A DNA stretch of 64,000 nucleotides from Hofstenia miamia. Its lineage: Eukaryota; Xenacoelomorpha; Acoela. This document shows, piece after piece, positions 49,836 through 61,040 of this stretch. The stretch lies in the NCBI GenBank assembly GCA_004352715.1, contig SCFE01000108.1, positions 85,063 through 149,062 on the forward strand, given 5' to 3'. A program made the position numbers and the translations under genes. The notes under the pieces are model-generated. The model was not told the DNA's origin. It searched no databases and saw only the letters and a list, made by a program, of their open reading frames with translations. The first letter of the stretch is position 1, and the number at the start of each line of letters is the position of its first letter.

Positions 49836-50597
49836 TCAAGTTTTATTTTCAATATCAGTACATTGATCTATTAACTTAACTATTGAAAACCTCTTTGTGA
49901 CTTCTTGGTCACAATGCACTACAAAACTGTCGTTATTTATAACAATAAAATCGTCAATCCTTACTTCACAGAACAGCTGCGTCATCAAACTCCAGTTTGT
50001 AACACTCCAAACCTTAATCCAACCGTCGATTGACCCTGTCAATAAAGTTTGTCCATTTTGAAGCAGCTGCAATGCACTGATTGAAGATTCATGGGCATCA
50101 ACTTTAATAAAATTTTGTTTACTGTCCTTTAAATCTGAAATGTTCCAAATGCCAATGGCACCATTTAAGAACCCTCCAATTAATTGTTGATCATTTCTTA
50201 AAATAAAAATATTTACTGTTGAATTGAACTTTTCCAACGAATGATACCAATATATATTGCCACTTTCAGAATGCCAACAGTTTATCATTGGATAATTGTC
50301 ACTTTGATCCTTAACACAAGAAATTAACCAGTTTTTTAATAGTATATGGGCCTGTACTTGAGTCTCCTGCATTTTATACTTTGAAATCTTTCTACCATTC
50401 TTGGCATCGTACATTTCTAGGTATATAGTGTTGTCCCATGAGTTTGTAAAAAAACATATTAAACGGTTATTATCATTACTGCACTTCATTCGTGAGATTT
50501 CACCAAACTCTGAATGAGTAATTTCAAAAAGAACAATTTTTTCAACTTTTTCATAACTCATATTCCATATAGCAATACGCCCAGAGTTTGAGCTTAC
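49836..50597 (-). CDS. NWD-type gene, terminal exon: WD repeats
   Basis: Acceptor gaagtttag, starts VSSNSGRIAIWNMSYEKV and includes WD strands IGGFLNGAIGIWNIS and LTGSIDGWIKVWSV. Ends CTDIENKT-stop. 253 residues. Confidence 0.87.
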   Translation of the reverse strand, partial: VSSNSGRIAIWNMSYEKVEKIVLFEITHSEFGEISRMKCSNDNNRLICFFTNSWDNTIYLEMYDAKNGRKISKYKMQETQVQAHILLKNWLISCVKDQSDNYPMINCWHSESGNIYWYHSLEKFNSTVNIFILRNDQQLIGGFLNGAIGIWNISDLKDSKQNFIKVDAHESSISALQLLQNGQTLLTGSIDGWIKVWSVTNWSLMTQLFCEVRIDDFIVINNDSFVVHCDQEVTKRFSIVKLIDQCTDIENKT

Positions 50598-50624
50598 CTA
50601 AACTTCAAAATTATAATATATATA

Positions 50625-50661
<37 letters not shown>

Positions 50662-53600
50662 GTGTTACATAAGTTTTTGGACAACCAACCTAAAGTTAAG
50701 TGTCTTAACATGTAGAAGAGAACAACTAACTACTAAATTATGTGCTAACAGCTTGAACTTACCATTCAATTCGAATACTTTTTCTGATTTTCGGGGGCGA
50801 TAAAGCCATTTTTCGAAGATCATCGTCAACAAATAAATAAGTTAAAATGTCTCACGATGTCAAGAACGCCATTGAAAGCCTAAATTTGTTTATCGGACAT
50901 TGGCAAGACAATCGCAATCCTTTTTTGGTAGTAAACCTCCTCCGTGGTACAAAATGGGAACTGAATAGATGAACATTACTTCTATAATGTTTAGTTGATT
51001 TGTATAAAAACTAATGTGACAAACTTTGATATTCAATACAGCTGTACGTACTTGTCAAATTTCTATATCGAAGGTATTTATACATCTATGGCAAAAAATT
51101 TCAATTTTTCGAAAAAAAATTAGATATAAAATCCATGCTATCTTACATTCATTTTGACATACTTAAAACAAAAATTATAAATACTGATATATTTATGCTA
51201 AGTGCTTGAAATTGCAATCACTTCTTAAAATTGCCATCTAATGTGTGTATGTGCTATAATAAATGTATATAGCTTACGTGAGAATTATAAGTAATATAAA
51301 GCTTTGAGCTTTTGCTGATGCAGCCCACTTTTAAGGGAAATTGAAGAGTGAACAAGCAGCTGTCTTGCCGCACACTGTAAAGATGTATCTTCCAGTTAAA
51401 AATCAACGCAATGCGAGGAGATTCTGCGTTGCTTGGTTGTAAAACTACTGCATCAACATGCGTTTCTGACAATTTCGAATTTTCCAATTTAATCTGACGG
51501 AATTCTGTTGCACCATCACATTCCTAATCAAAATAATTTATGTTATTTAATATACATTTCTGTTTTAGCTGTAAATAAATAAACATACATACAGTGAAGA
51601 ATCAACAGGGGTAATACCCTCCCAGAGAAACGTTATTATCCCCCGGAGGAAATGCCCTACGGGTCACAGAAGGATCCACACCTGATATAAGCTGCATTCA
51701 TTATCGTTAATATTCATTTGAGAATGAAAATTCATGAGAGCATGTCTAGGCGGTCCTAAAAAAATTCGAACAGAGGCGTCTCAAACTTTTTTAACAAAAT
51801 TATTTTTTGAAGTCTCTTCTTTTCCAAAGATAACATATTGGTAATAGCATGTTCTAAACAAGTTGTAGCAATTTGGCATAAGGATTTGAAAAACCATGTA
51901 CTATAAAATGAATCTTCACATGCTACTAATATGTATCAATTCATTTCAACTCTATTCCATGCTATGATTTAGCCGCACTCCTTTAGGTAAAACCTGCACC
52001 ATTGGAATTTCAATGCTAGATTCTCCACTGCATGCATATACCAAATCATTTATATTAGCAGGTTATTAACATTCGTCCCCTTAATTAAATATTCCTATTT
52101 GCAAAGTATTTATATATGATGATAAAATTAATGAAAATTATCACCCGTATAAAAGATAATATTGCATGCATTGAACATAAATCCTACCCAAATTCTGAAT
52201 CCAGACTTAGCGCTTCCTGTAATAATAAAATCTTTCTGTTCATATTGAAAAGACTTTATTACATCAATTTGAGTTCTCGGGGAACCTAGCTGAAGATCAT
52301 CTATGCAGTTTGGCATAACGTAATTCAAAATGTTTGGATTATCTCCACAGTTGTGTTTTATAATGCGAATAGCAGTTTCTTCTTCATCACAATCAACAAG
52401 ATGCTAAATTGTAGCTATAGTAACTTAGATTACCCTATGAAATTTAGTTCTTCTTGTACATGTATAGTTAATGTGTAAATAGTTTAAGTCTAAAAAATGA
52501 ACATTTATTAAACATTTGATAATTTCAACTTATTACATTCTACTTTTTCAAAAATTCCTATTAATCGCGAAATTGAACAACGGACTCCAGTGATTCAATC
52601 TGAGAATGATTCTACTCTCATATTTCAAAGGCGTAAGCTAACAAAATTGTTTTAATATTATGTTTCTTGCACCCATCACTTGCACTTTCTAATAACAAGA
52701 AACCTGACACTCTCCTGGACTGCAATGCAACTAAGTATGCAATTCACTCGATTGATCAAATGGCTAGCGGCAGCATTTTTAAAATTCTTAGCTTGGCTGT
52801 TGCTGTTGTTAATGAATGGCGCTTATTAGGAATTCACCGACCCTAAGCTCTCCACGTGAGACCAGACTTGTAAACGAGCCGAGCAGAGCTTGGATATAAA
52901 ACGAGCTCAAACAACCCCTTTTTAAGCCAAACATATTTCTAGTTCTGCTTATCAATTTGATTATGCAGATTTTGCATATTTTTTCAATCAATACACCTGT
53001 CAAATAATCTTATTTTACAATTTTTGTTAAATAATAGGAAGAGCTGTGTGAAATATTCTGAGAAAACAATAGTTTTAAAAAAATTTTCGAGTTAAATCGA
53101 GCTTCAGTGAAGGGTTCCATGTCTTGAGCCGAGCCAAAAATACTCAAAAGTAAAACGAGCCGAGCTTAAATTATCTCTCGTCTTTGTGAGAGTTTTTGTT
53201 GATTTATATTATTGAGCGTTACACCTAGGAAAATTCCACTTGTTGCCATAGTTTTGCCAAATACAAATTTGCCAATGAAACGAAAGAAATTTCAGCACTT
53301 TGTTGACAAACTAAGGATGCGTGCTGCATTTGTTTATGACCTGCTGTGGGAGTTGCTCACATACTCAAGCGTTGCAAGTTAACAATAATTACTGGAAATG
53401 TGAATTATATTTTCTTCTCTTTTGTAATTTGTAATAATTCATTATCTTTTTGTAATTATTAATGGGAAAATAATCACAGACATTAGAAGTGGGATTTCTT
53501 ATTGCTAAATTAAACCACCCCGTAAAAACAACAGCATTTGTCACAGTGAATATGAAAAAAGCTTTGATTCTACATTTTAGACATAGTATTTATATGCATT

Positions 53601-56600
53601 TTGATAATTGGGAAACTTAATTTGTTTTTAATTAAGAGGCTGAATGTCACGATATTCATAGTTAAATATAAATGACCAAGTTTTATTAGAACATAGTTTT
53701 AAAAATAGGAAGTTTAGTTACTGTATGATTTGGATTATAACTGAATTCTTTATAGTTACCTTGTTTGCAACTGGACGATAAATCGCAGCAATGTTCCAAA
53801 CTTTGACATCTCCATTAGATAAACCAGCTGCAAAATATGAGAATCGCCCGAAGCTGGCGATACACGTGATCTCCGAACTTATTGCATTAAATGAATAGAG
53901 ACAGGAACCTTTCTCACAATTATATAAAGAAACAGAGCGTTGATCGGAGTTATCAGCGACTAAGCAAAAGTTCCCATTGGGTGAAATCTCTGCATCAATC
54001 ACTCGAGATTCTGTTGAATTTTCATTTGCAAGTTTAATATATATCTCGCTTTTTGCTATGTCGAATATCACAACTCCTGGATTAGCATCTCCACAGACCA
54101 CATACTTTTCATTGAGTGATACTTTCATCACTGCCATCCAGCGGTTGCTGTCAAATGCTTGTTGGGTAAGAACTCTGCACTTTTTTAAATCAACTATTGC
54201 GATTGCATTAATCCCGATCCCAAGGACAGCCAGAGATCCATGATTACAAGAATATATTCGAGTAACCGCTCCCTTAATCCCTCTAATTTGGGATTTGGCC
54301 TCCTTATCAGTGCGAAGTCTTAGTAGACACTCATCATTGTGATCTCCGCCTATTATAATAGTCTTTTGGTTAAGAAGATCCTCCACTACATTGGCAGTTA
54401 TGTTAACCTCAAAGGATTTCGCAACTGCTAAATTTTGCGTTCTCAGTTGAACTATTCGAGAATTTTCTCTTTGACTTGAACGACTAACTGCTACATATAA
54501 ATATTTTGAATCTTTCGAAAATGCAATAAATTTTTGCCCTGGAATTACTGGTCGAGTTGCAATTACTTCAGAACTGTGCAAATCATAGAGACAAATGTTG
54601 GCGCAATCCTTATTTTTCGGGTTTCTGTTAGAATTGACCATTAAGGCAAGCTTGCTATCAGGAGAAACTATTAAGGATTGTGCTTCAACATCAATACTCC
54701 AAAGAACTTCTTGAGATTCAACGTCAAATCTTGTAATTGCAGCTTTTGAGCGTGATAGCATACAAGCTGAAGATTGACCACTTTCACAATTTTTCAGTTC
54801 TAGTAATGTACCAAGATTCAAATTGTATGTTTGCCGCATATAACCACAGCATGGTGATAAAATTTGATGCTTTGGTCGCAATAAATATCCATTGTGATTT
54901 TCCAGGAAAGACTTGCAATTTTCTAAGAAATGTGTAAATGCTGTGGGGATGAATTTATCAAGTTTTAACAAGAAATATAATGCAAGTTGTTCAGGCATTG
55001 AAATCGGAAATGTCTTGGCCAATCCTTGTATCAGATCAATCATTATTGCGTACAAGAGATTATTCCTAAGCATTGCTTTTCTATACTCTGCTATCAAAGA
55101 AAAACTACCAAATCTGCAAATACTATTATGAATATAAACAAAATTGTGTAAGCATTTCTCCTTTAATCCTATAAAGTCATTCACACTAAGTAAAAGCGAA
55201 GGCAATATTTCAGAGGTTCGAAACTGAATATTTGAGGATAAAGAAAAATCTGCGCAATACTTGACATATTCAACGCCTGAATCACCAAATTTGTATATAA
55301 TTGGTTCTTGGAGTGCATGTTTGCTTAAGAGATACTTAGCAGCAGCCTTGTGCACTTCATTTAAGATCTGTGCTGGTCTCGGCTGAAAGAATAGTTTTTC
55401 TAATGAATTTCTGAAATTTTTATGAGGAGACTTCACTAGCAAAAAACCCCGATGAAATTCAAACTTTAAGGCGCAGTTAAGATTAGAAAGACAAGTAGCG
55501 ATGTAGGAGTCTCTTGATTGTAATATACCACTGTATGAAGAAGGCGGTTGAGAATAACTGTTAATTAGTACATCATCAATATACGACAGAACGGTCTTTA
55601 TTTCAATTAATGATACGCCTTTCTGAAACTTGTGAACTAGTGCCAGGATATACATCATTATTGGTGGTGATTTCTTGATGATGTTATTAATATAATTAGT
55701 GCACGCTTGATTGAAATGCTTGAAAAGTTCTTCAGTATTACTTGCATCAAAGGAATGTTTCCAGTCTTTCACTTCTTCAAGAATGTACTTGATGGAGCTG
55801 CTGCATTTATTATTTGAAATAACCTTTCCTAAATTCTCCATTTGGAATTCCGACAAGACCCTCGCATTTTTGCCTAATCGGAAATGAATGGAGTTCAAAA
55901 CTATTTCCATAGGTAACTCGTCTATTTTGAGAATTCGTGCGGAGTTAACAGATAAAAGAAGAATTGGTAAGTAATCGGAATTTGTTGTCATTATAATAGA
56001 TGCAAAACTTGATAACTTTTTAGGTACCCAGTGAAAGTCAAAAACATTTCTCGCTTTTTTCAAATTTTCTACTCCATCAATAAGAATGTACAAATTGCGC
56101 GTTGCAGTAAGTGGTAATCTCTTCACAATGGAGATCAAATATTGAGTTAAAGAGGATAATGTGCTAAGACTGCGAACAGTTTTACATAAATCCGGAGTTA
56201 ACATCTTAAAAAGGTATAGGATTTCTAAAATAATTCCTACTAACAACTCCAAACAATCTTGACTTTTTATAGAAGAGCCTATAAATCTCAGAATGTACAA
56301 ATTTTCATTGTTTTTGTCATTTAAAATATAGGGGAGCATTGACACTAATGTCGATTTTCCACAGCCTTCTTCACCAACAATATATAAAGTGCTTCCCCTA
56401 TGCGGCATCATTAATGAACAGCATGCATCCCAAACATCTTTTCTTTCAATGCAAAACGCAGACAGCTCTTTGCCTTTACGTAAGTGAATATATTTTTCAT
56501 TTTCAATATCTATGGAAGTGATTGACAAAGTTGAAACTTCGATGCTACTTTTCACAGTCTCTATAAATGAATCATTGAGTGCCTGCATGTAGAGTGCATG

Positions 56601-57595
56601 TTCTTCAACAGTCTCGGGATCTACTCCACACTAAACAAAATATTTCAACATTCATTTTCAAGGTTACTATAAAAACAGTAAATTTAAATTATGATATTTT
56701 CAAAAAAAACGTACAGCCTTATCCCAAGCAACTGATTTGTTGATGAAATATTTCGAAATTATTTCATTAGCAACATCTTTTTTCAATGATGTTAATAGCC
56801 GCTGTCTCTGGAAATCGATTTTGTCATTTTCATCAAGGTCGTAAAATTTCTGCAAAATATCAATATTGCCTAAAAAGATAATTTAGCCGGCATAAAGTTA
56901 TTTTCACAATGAATTTTTTTGCAGTTATTGAAGACACACAACGCTAACCACGTTAGAACAAAGACGGTTAAAAAGTAACCATGTCGAACCCTACTTTATT
57001 TTCTGATGATAATTATAACTATAATGTAAGACGTGACTTGCCTTTAATGCTGCCGGTGAAATCTCTTTTGAAAACAATCATTTTGCCATCAAAATTTTTG
57101 CTTCTGGAAAGTGCTAAGGCATGTTGAATTTCAGTCGAAAGTACTAAATAGATTAGTACTGAATATAAGCAATGATTTGCATTTACTGGTATTTATTATG
57201 GAAAGAATAACTGCATTTCTCATAGATAGAGTTAGCCACAAATTAATTGATATCGACTTAAAGAGCTCTTTAATATTTCGTAAAAAGATATTATGTCGGT
57301 AAAGATAGTTATTATATTATTGAGAAATAATACCATTTAGAGTTTCTAATTAGTGAGAACTACTTTTGACAATTCAAAGTGCTTCAAAATTAAATTAAAT
57401 TTTGTGGTTTATTTCCATTTATTTTTGTATGAAGCATATACCTGATTTGCAGAATCTATCTCGTTGTTCTTCAGTAAAATGGCCCAATTTAAAAGCAGTG
57501 AGTGCAGCTGTTTGAAAGGCATTTGATAGTTGTTTGTTTACAAGTTCATTGAGTTCATCAAAAGTACAATTTGATAAAGGAGGTTGCAGCGTTCC
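49836..57595 (-). CDS. NACHT/WD-repeat (NWD-type) STAND NTPase, NACHT and WD40 part (5' end missing)
   Basis: Seven minus-strand exons: 57442-57595, 57042-57113, 56715-56869, 53760-56630, 52188-52403, 51278-51523 and 49836-50597. They join in phase (1, 1, 0, 0, 0, 0) into about 1491 codons. The order is helices after DUF4062 (LSNAFQTAALTAFKLGHFTE), then GSIKGNIDILQKFYDLDEND, then EEHALYMQALNDSF. The NACHT NTPase has Walker A VGEEGCGKST and a Walker B-like strand LYILIDGVENL. A helical arm and WD40 repeats follow (AAGLSNGDVKVWNI, TGSAKSGFRIW, LTGSIDGWIKVWSV). The family uses ATP-driven oligomerisation as signalling scaffolds. No start codon or DUF4062-like domain lies upstream; the plus-strand gene at 37132-44893 supplies exactly those parts. 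Confidence 0.88.
50598..51277 (-). other. Intron with (TA)n tract and a possible transposon scrap
   Basis: A (TA)n run at about 50617-50657, followed by ggggtgttacataagttttt, which resembles a mariner-type end. No partner end was found. Confidence 0.35.
51278..51523 (-). CDS. NWD-type gene, WD exon
   Basis: Acceptor tttgattag, donor CAC|gtaagc, 82 codons in phase 0. Starts ECDGATEFRQIKLE and contains ALIFNWKIHLYSV, a WD-like strand. Confidence 0.8.
52188..52403 (-). CDS. NWD-type gene, WD exon
   Basis: Acceptor acaatttag, donor TGG|gtagga, 72 codons in phase 0. Starts HLVDCDEEETAIRII and ends ITGSAKSGFRIW. Confidence 0.83.
52863..53170. mobile_element. MITE relative of the CAGACTTGT family (diverged)
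   Basis: Begins cagacttgtaaacgagccga and shares ordered blocks with 58997-59320: gttctgctt, ttaaataata-ggaagagct, and gagccgag at both ends. The right terminal repeat is degraded. It sits in an intron of the NWD-type gene. Confidence 0.7.
53760..56630 (-). CDS. NWD-type gene, large exon: NACHT domain and first WD repeats
   Basis: A 957-codon exon with acceptor ttgtttag and donor AACAAG|gtaact. It begins CGVDPETVEEHALYMQALND. Walker A (GEEGCGKST) is encoded at about 56349-56375 and the Walker B-like strand IDGVENL at about 56070. A long helical region follows, then WD repeats from about 54870 leftward, ending DVKVWNIAAIYRPVANK. Confidence 0.92.
56715..56869 (-). CDS. NWD-type gene, exon before NACHT
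   Basis: Acceptor tctttttag, donor GGCT|gtacgt. Reads GNIDILQKFYDLDEND and RLLTSLKKDVANEIISKYF. A second internal acceptor (attttgcag, 56850) would break the reading frame. Confidence 0.8.
57042..57113 (-). CDS. NWD-type gene, 72-bp exon with GC donor
   Basis: Acceptor catgccttag; reads LSRSKNFDGKMIVFKRDFTG and SIK. The only donor keeping frame is AAAG|gcaagt, a canonical GC-AG intron signal. Confidence 0.7.
57442..57595 (-). CDS. NWD-type gene, first recognised exon on this strand
   Basis: Acceptor gcatttag, donor AATCAG|gtatat. Reads GTLQPPLSNCTFDELNELV and AFKLGHFTEEQRDRFCKS. In relatives this helical segment follows the DUF4062-like domain, so at least one more upstream exon must exist. 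It was not found between 57596 and 61039. Confidence 0.78.
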
Positions 57596-58874
57596 CTAAA
57601 TGCGCTTTGCATTCAATACATATTTCAGAGAAGGGAAAACAGTGTACATGACTTAGACGCATTGTTTAGGATATCAAAATGTAAGTATCCACAAATGAGT
57701 AGCCAATTTAGTTTACTAGGGCTTTGCTAACTGCCTGTATCTATTAGAAAAAAGCAATAAATTGAGAACATGACAAAAAAATTATAAACAAAATTTTAGT
57801 TTCAGCACATCTACCGAAAATAAAAATGTGTACGCGTAACAAAGCGATTTCTAATTATTATTCAGCAATTACTATACAATTTTTTTCATGAATATCCGGA
57901 AGTGACTTGAAAAATGTAAAGTGGTTGTCAACATTTTCAAAAAATTATCTTCAAGAATATTAAAAAATTTGTAATTCTTGGGACATGGAGAAATCTCTTA
58001 GTGAGTGTGTCCCCATTTGATTGTAAACATTTGTAGTTGAAAGTAAAAATTATTTTCTATGAAAATGCAAATTCTTAAAAACATTTCGTCTTTACAACTG
58101 TTCAGAGAATAAAGAGGTCTCAAATTAATGACAGTAAAATCGTCTTTATAGCTATTTCTCTGTATATAAGCAATCCAAAACCCGTCAAGTGGTGTGTCGT
58201 GCTCTGGGACCTGGACCAGGAGCCTTTTTAAATGATAAATGGAAGAAGAGACAATTCTCTATCTTTAGTGATTTTACTTGTAAGCCGATTAAAAATCTTT
58301 TGACTAAACCAGCTGACATTTTAAAAGCACATCTTGGAAGTACTCTGTCAAGAACAGTACATTTCAGATTTATTTTATATATATAATGTGATTTTAATTA
58401 AAGCGATTTTACTTCTGCTGCTTAACCTTATAACATTGTCCTTAACTTAATCAAATTCATGCAAACCTGCTTTAATTCATTGCACAGTGTTTAAGAAACT
58501 AACTTAAGGTTTTCTTTTGAAGATATACACAAAGATCTAGCATAAATGTTAGGATGTCCCAAAAAACTCGACCTTATCTGATTTTTCAAAATTTACGTTT
58601 TGGTGAAAAAACCCCTGTGAAAATATTTTTGAAGAACAACATCATTTTTAACCGCATAACATAGCCTTTTGGCTGACAAATGCATTGAATTGTGTATGAA
58701 ATGGAGCCTAGTTTCTTGCATTTCTGTTGTAGTACTATATATTTATAATAGTGTGTACTAAGGTCGTGACTTGACATGTCCACACAGCCAAGAGAAGCAA
58801 CAAGGGCGATCGACATCCACCCACCCCAAAGTTTTAAGAACTATAATTAGTTTTAAGGTTGGGGGAAAATATTA
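57596..58874. other. Stretch beyond the NWD-type exons, nothing firm
   Basis: No upstream exon on the minus strand was recognised. On the plus strand 58189-58386 is open (VVCRALGPGPGAFLNDKWKK) and includes a PGPGAF string reminiscent of sperm-tail PG-rich repeats. One such string is too little to call. Confidence 0.35.
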
Positions 58875-61039
58875 TGTTGGCTCTAGCGCAATTCAGATTT
58901 TATTAAATTTTTCAACCAATTATATATGTTTGTTCGCATATCTTACTTTTAAAATGCATCAAATTATTTCGGATTTTTATTTGGATATGTTTATGGCAGA
59001 CTTGTCAACGAGCCGAGCCGAGCCGAGCTTGAGCACAGTATTTGATATACAACGAGCCCAAAACGAGCCTAGTTTAAGCAAAGCAAGCTTATAGTTCTGC
59101 TTGTTAATATAATTATGTTGATTTTTCTTATTTTTTGCAGACAGCATGCCTTTCCTATAATCTTTTTTAAGAAATATTTATTAAATAATGGGAAGAGCTA
59201 CGTAAAAAATTCTTTGAGCACAATATTTTTAAAAAATACCGAACTAAAACGAGCTTTATTCAAAGATTTTATGTGGCGAGCCGAGCAGAGCTAGGAAATG
59301 TCGGCTCGTTGACAAGTCTGGCTCATAGAGTGGGAAGTAAGATTTGTTCAGACAACTATGTGGAAGTATTTACAATACATGTGATAAATATGTTGCTAAT
59401 ACTGTTGAATTATATGAAAATGTGTGAAAAAGCAATGAGATAATTTGAAAAAATGGTTAATTTGCAAATAACTCCTAAACAAAACCATTAGGCCTCTAAA
59501 ATGTATTAAAGTTTGATAGGAAATTGTACCCTCTGCTTCAAGTGACCTATCAACCAAGTTTCTATGTTAAGTAGTTTTCAAGATATGCAAATTTTTGCTA
59601 CTTTTATCCTTCATTGAAAATTTCAATAACATGACGTCACTTCTGGGGAGTTAAATAAATTTGGATTTTAAAAATATTTTCACCGAGTGATTTTTTCACT
59701 AAAATGCAAATTTGGACCAAGTTACAGAAAAATCAGAGGAGGTAGACTTTTTGTGGGACACCCTAATAAATGTATTAAAATTTTAAATGCAAATATCATT
59801 TTTCTAGGCGTGCTAGATAAAAAGTAAAAGCAGAAAGAAATTTCTCATAAAAGTTTCAGTTGAATGATAGTACCCACTACTCATAACGTTTAAATTTTTT
59901 AATAAATGTCCCCTAGTTAATGTAGTGTCGCCAATTTCTTCTTAAATAAACGGTAATGCTTGCGTTAAGGAACACAAAGTTAAAGTATGTTATATGAAAA
60001 CAACCCAAGTTCATGAAAAATTCCAATTTCGGGAGATTATTCGGCCATGAAAATTTTAAGCATTGTTTTGCCTGATTTAGCATATCTAACATTCTTAATA
60101 TTGTTCTTTATGCAAACAATTGGTCATATTGCACTTAAAGTAATATAATAACCAAAGGTTGAATTATTGATAGGATCTGTCAGCAGTATAAATAAGGAAT
60201 ATGTATAATTAAAGCAAAAAGTACATTGACAAAATACAATACGGATTTAAGAGGAAAACGTTTTTGATTGATAGATTACGCCCATCGTTAGACATCCTTT
60301 ACGGATGACTAAGTTAGACATCCTTAACAAAGCTGATAATATAAAGCTATTTCTTACATCTGAAAGTAAATGCTGAAATCAAAAAAAGCAATTAAGGGAC
60401 ACTTCGGAAATTTGAAAATAAATTATTCAGTTTCCAAAAATTTAATAAATTTTTGCAGTGATAACTGATTCAATGCTTTTCAAAGCAGTTGAGTATATTT
60501 AATGATTACAATTACAAATTTTAATTCTAATTGATTTAAAAAACATTTAGCTATTTCAGGAAATAATTTTGCAAATTTAAATTACAAAATTCACTAAATC
60601 AAATTCTGAAGAAACCATAGTCCACGTGAACATTGTACATGTATATGTGCAAGGATAACATTTTTTATCAAGCTAGATGTGATTGAAGAATAAATTATTC
60701 ATGAAGAATAATATTTGAAATTGAATTATGTTTATCAGCCAATTAAAAAATTCAGGTGAGGCATGGCTTATTTTAATATTAAGTTTATGTATTACATAAA
60801 TATCAACCTAAGTGTAAAAATTGTTTAAATGATTATTACTGATTCTATTCTTACGCATATAAAATATACTACTCCAGCCATATTATTCCAAATGTCAGAA
60901 TAAAGTTAATGTTGAAAATAGAAAAATAAACCTACTCTAAAAATTGTTTCAATGTTGCGTGGAACAAAGGAAAAGGAAACCGGAACCACATTGTAATCAA
61001 GTTCGTAAACCATGAGAGTCAATTGTGTGTCATGATATA
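58875..61039 (+). repeat. 2165-bp block, copy 1 of an unmerged duplication
   Basis: Nearly identical to 61041-63205; the only difference I noticed is c/a in aacaaag[c/a]tgataatata. The copies are separated by a single N. This indicates contig-end overlap or two haplotypes joined end to end. Besides one MITE, the block is non-coding. Confidence 0.95.
58997..59320. mobile_element. hAT-type MITE with perfect 20-bp terminal repeats
   Basis: A 324-bp element starting CAGACTTGTCAACGAGCCGA and ending with its exact reverse complement. Flanks gtttatgg and gctcatag match at 5 of 8 positions, a possible decayed 8-bp hAT target duplication. GAGCCGAG-type subterminal repeats recur. No coding potential. 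Confidence 0.85.
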
Positions 61040-61040
61040 N
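61040..61040. other. Single N between duplicated blocks
   Basis: Marks a scaffold join between copy 1 and copy 2 of the 2165-bp block. Confidence 0.95.

Noticed and set aside
49836-57595. Prokaryotic-style defence (AVAST-like) NTPase
   Set aside because: The NACHT/WD40 protein has spliced exons and matches animal NWD architecture, so there is no reason to invoke a bacterial defence system.
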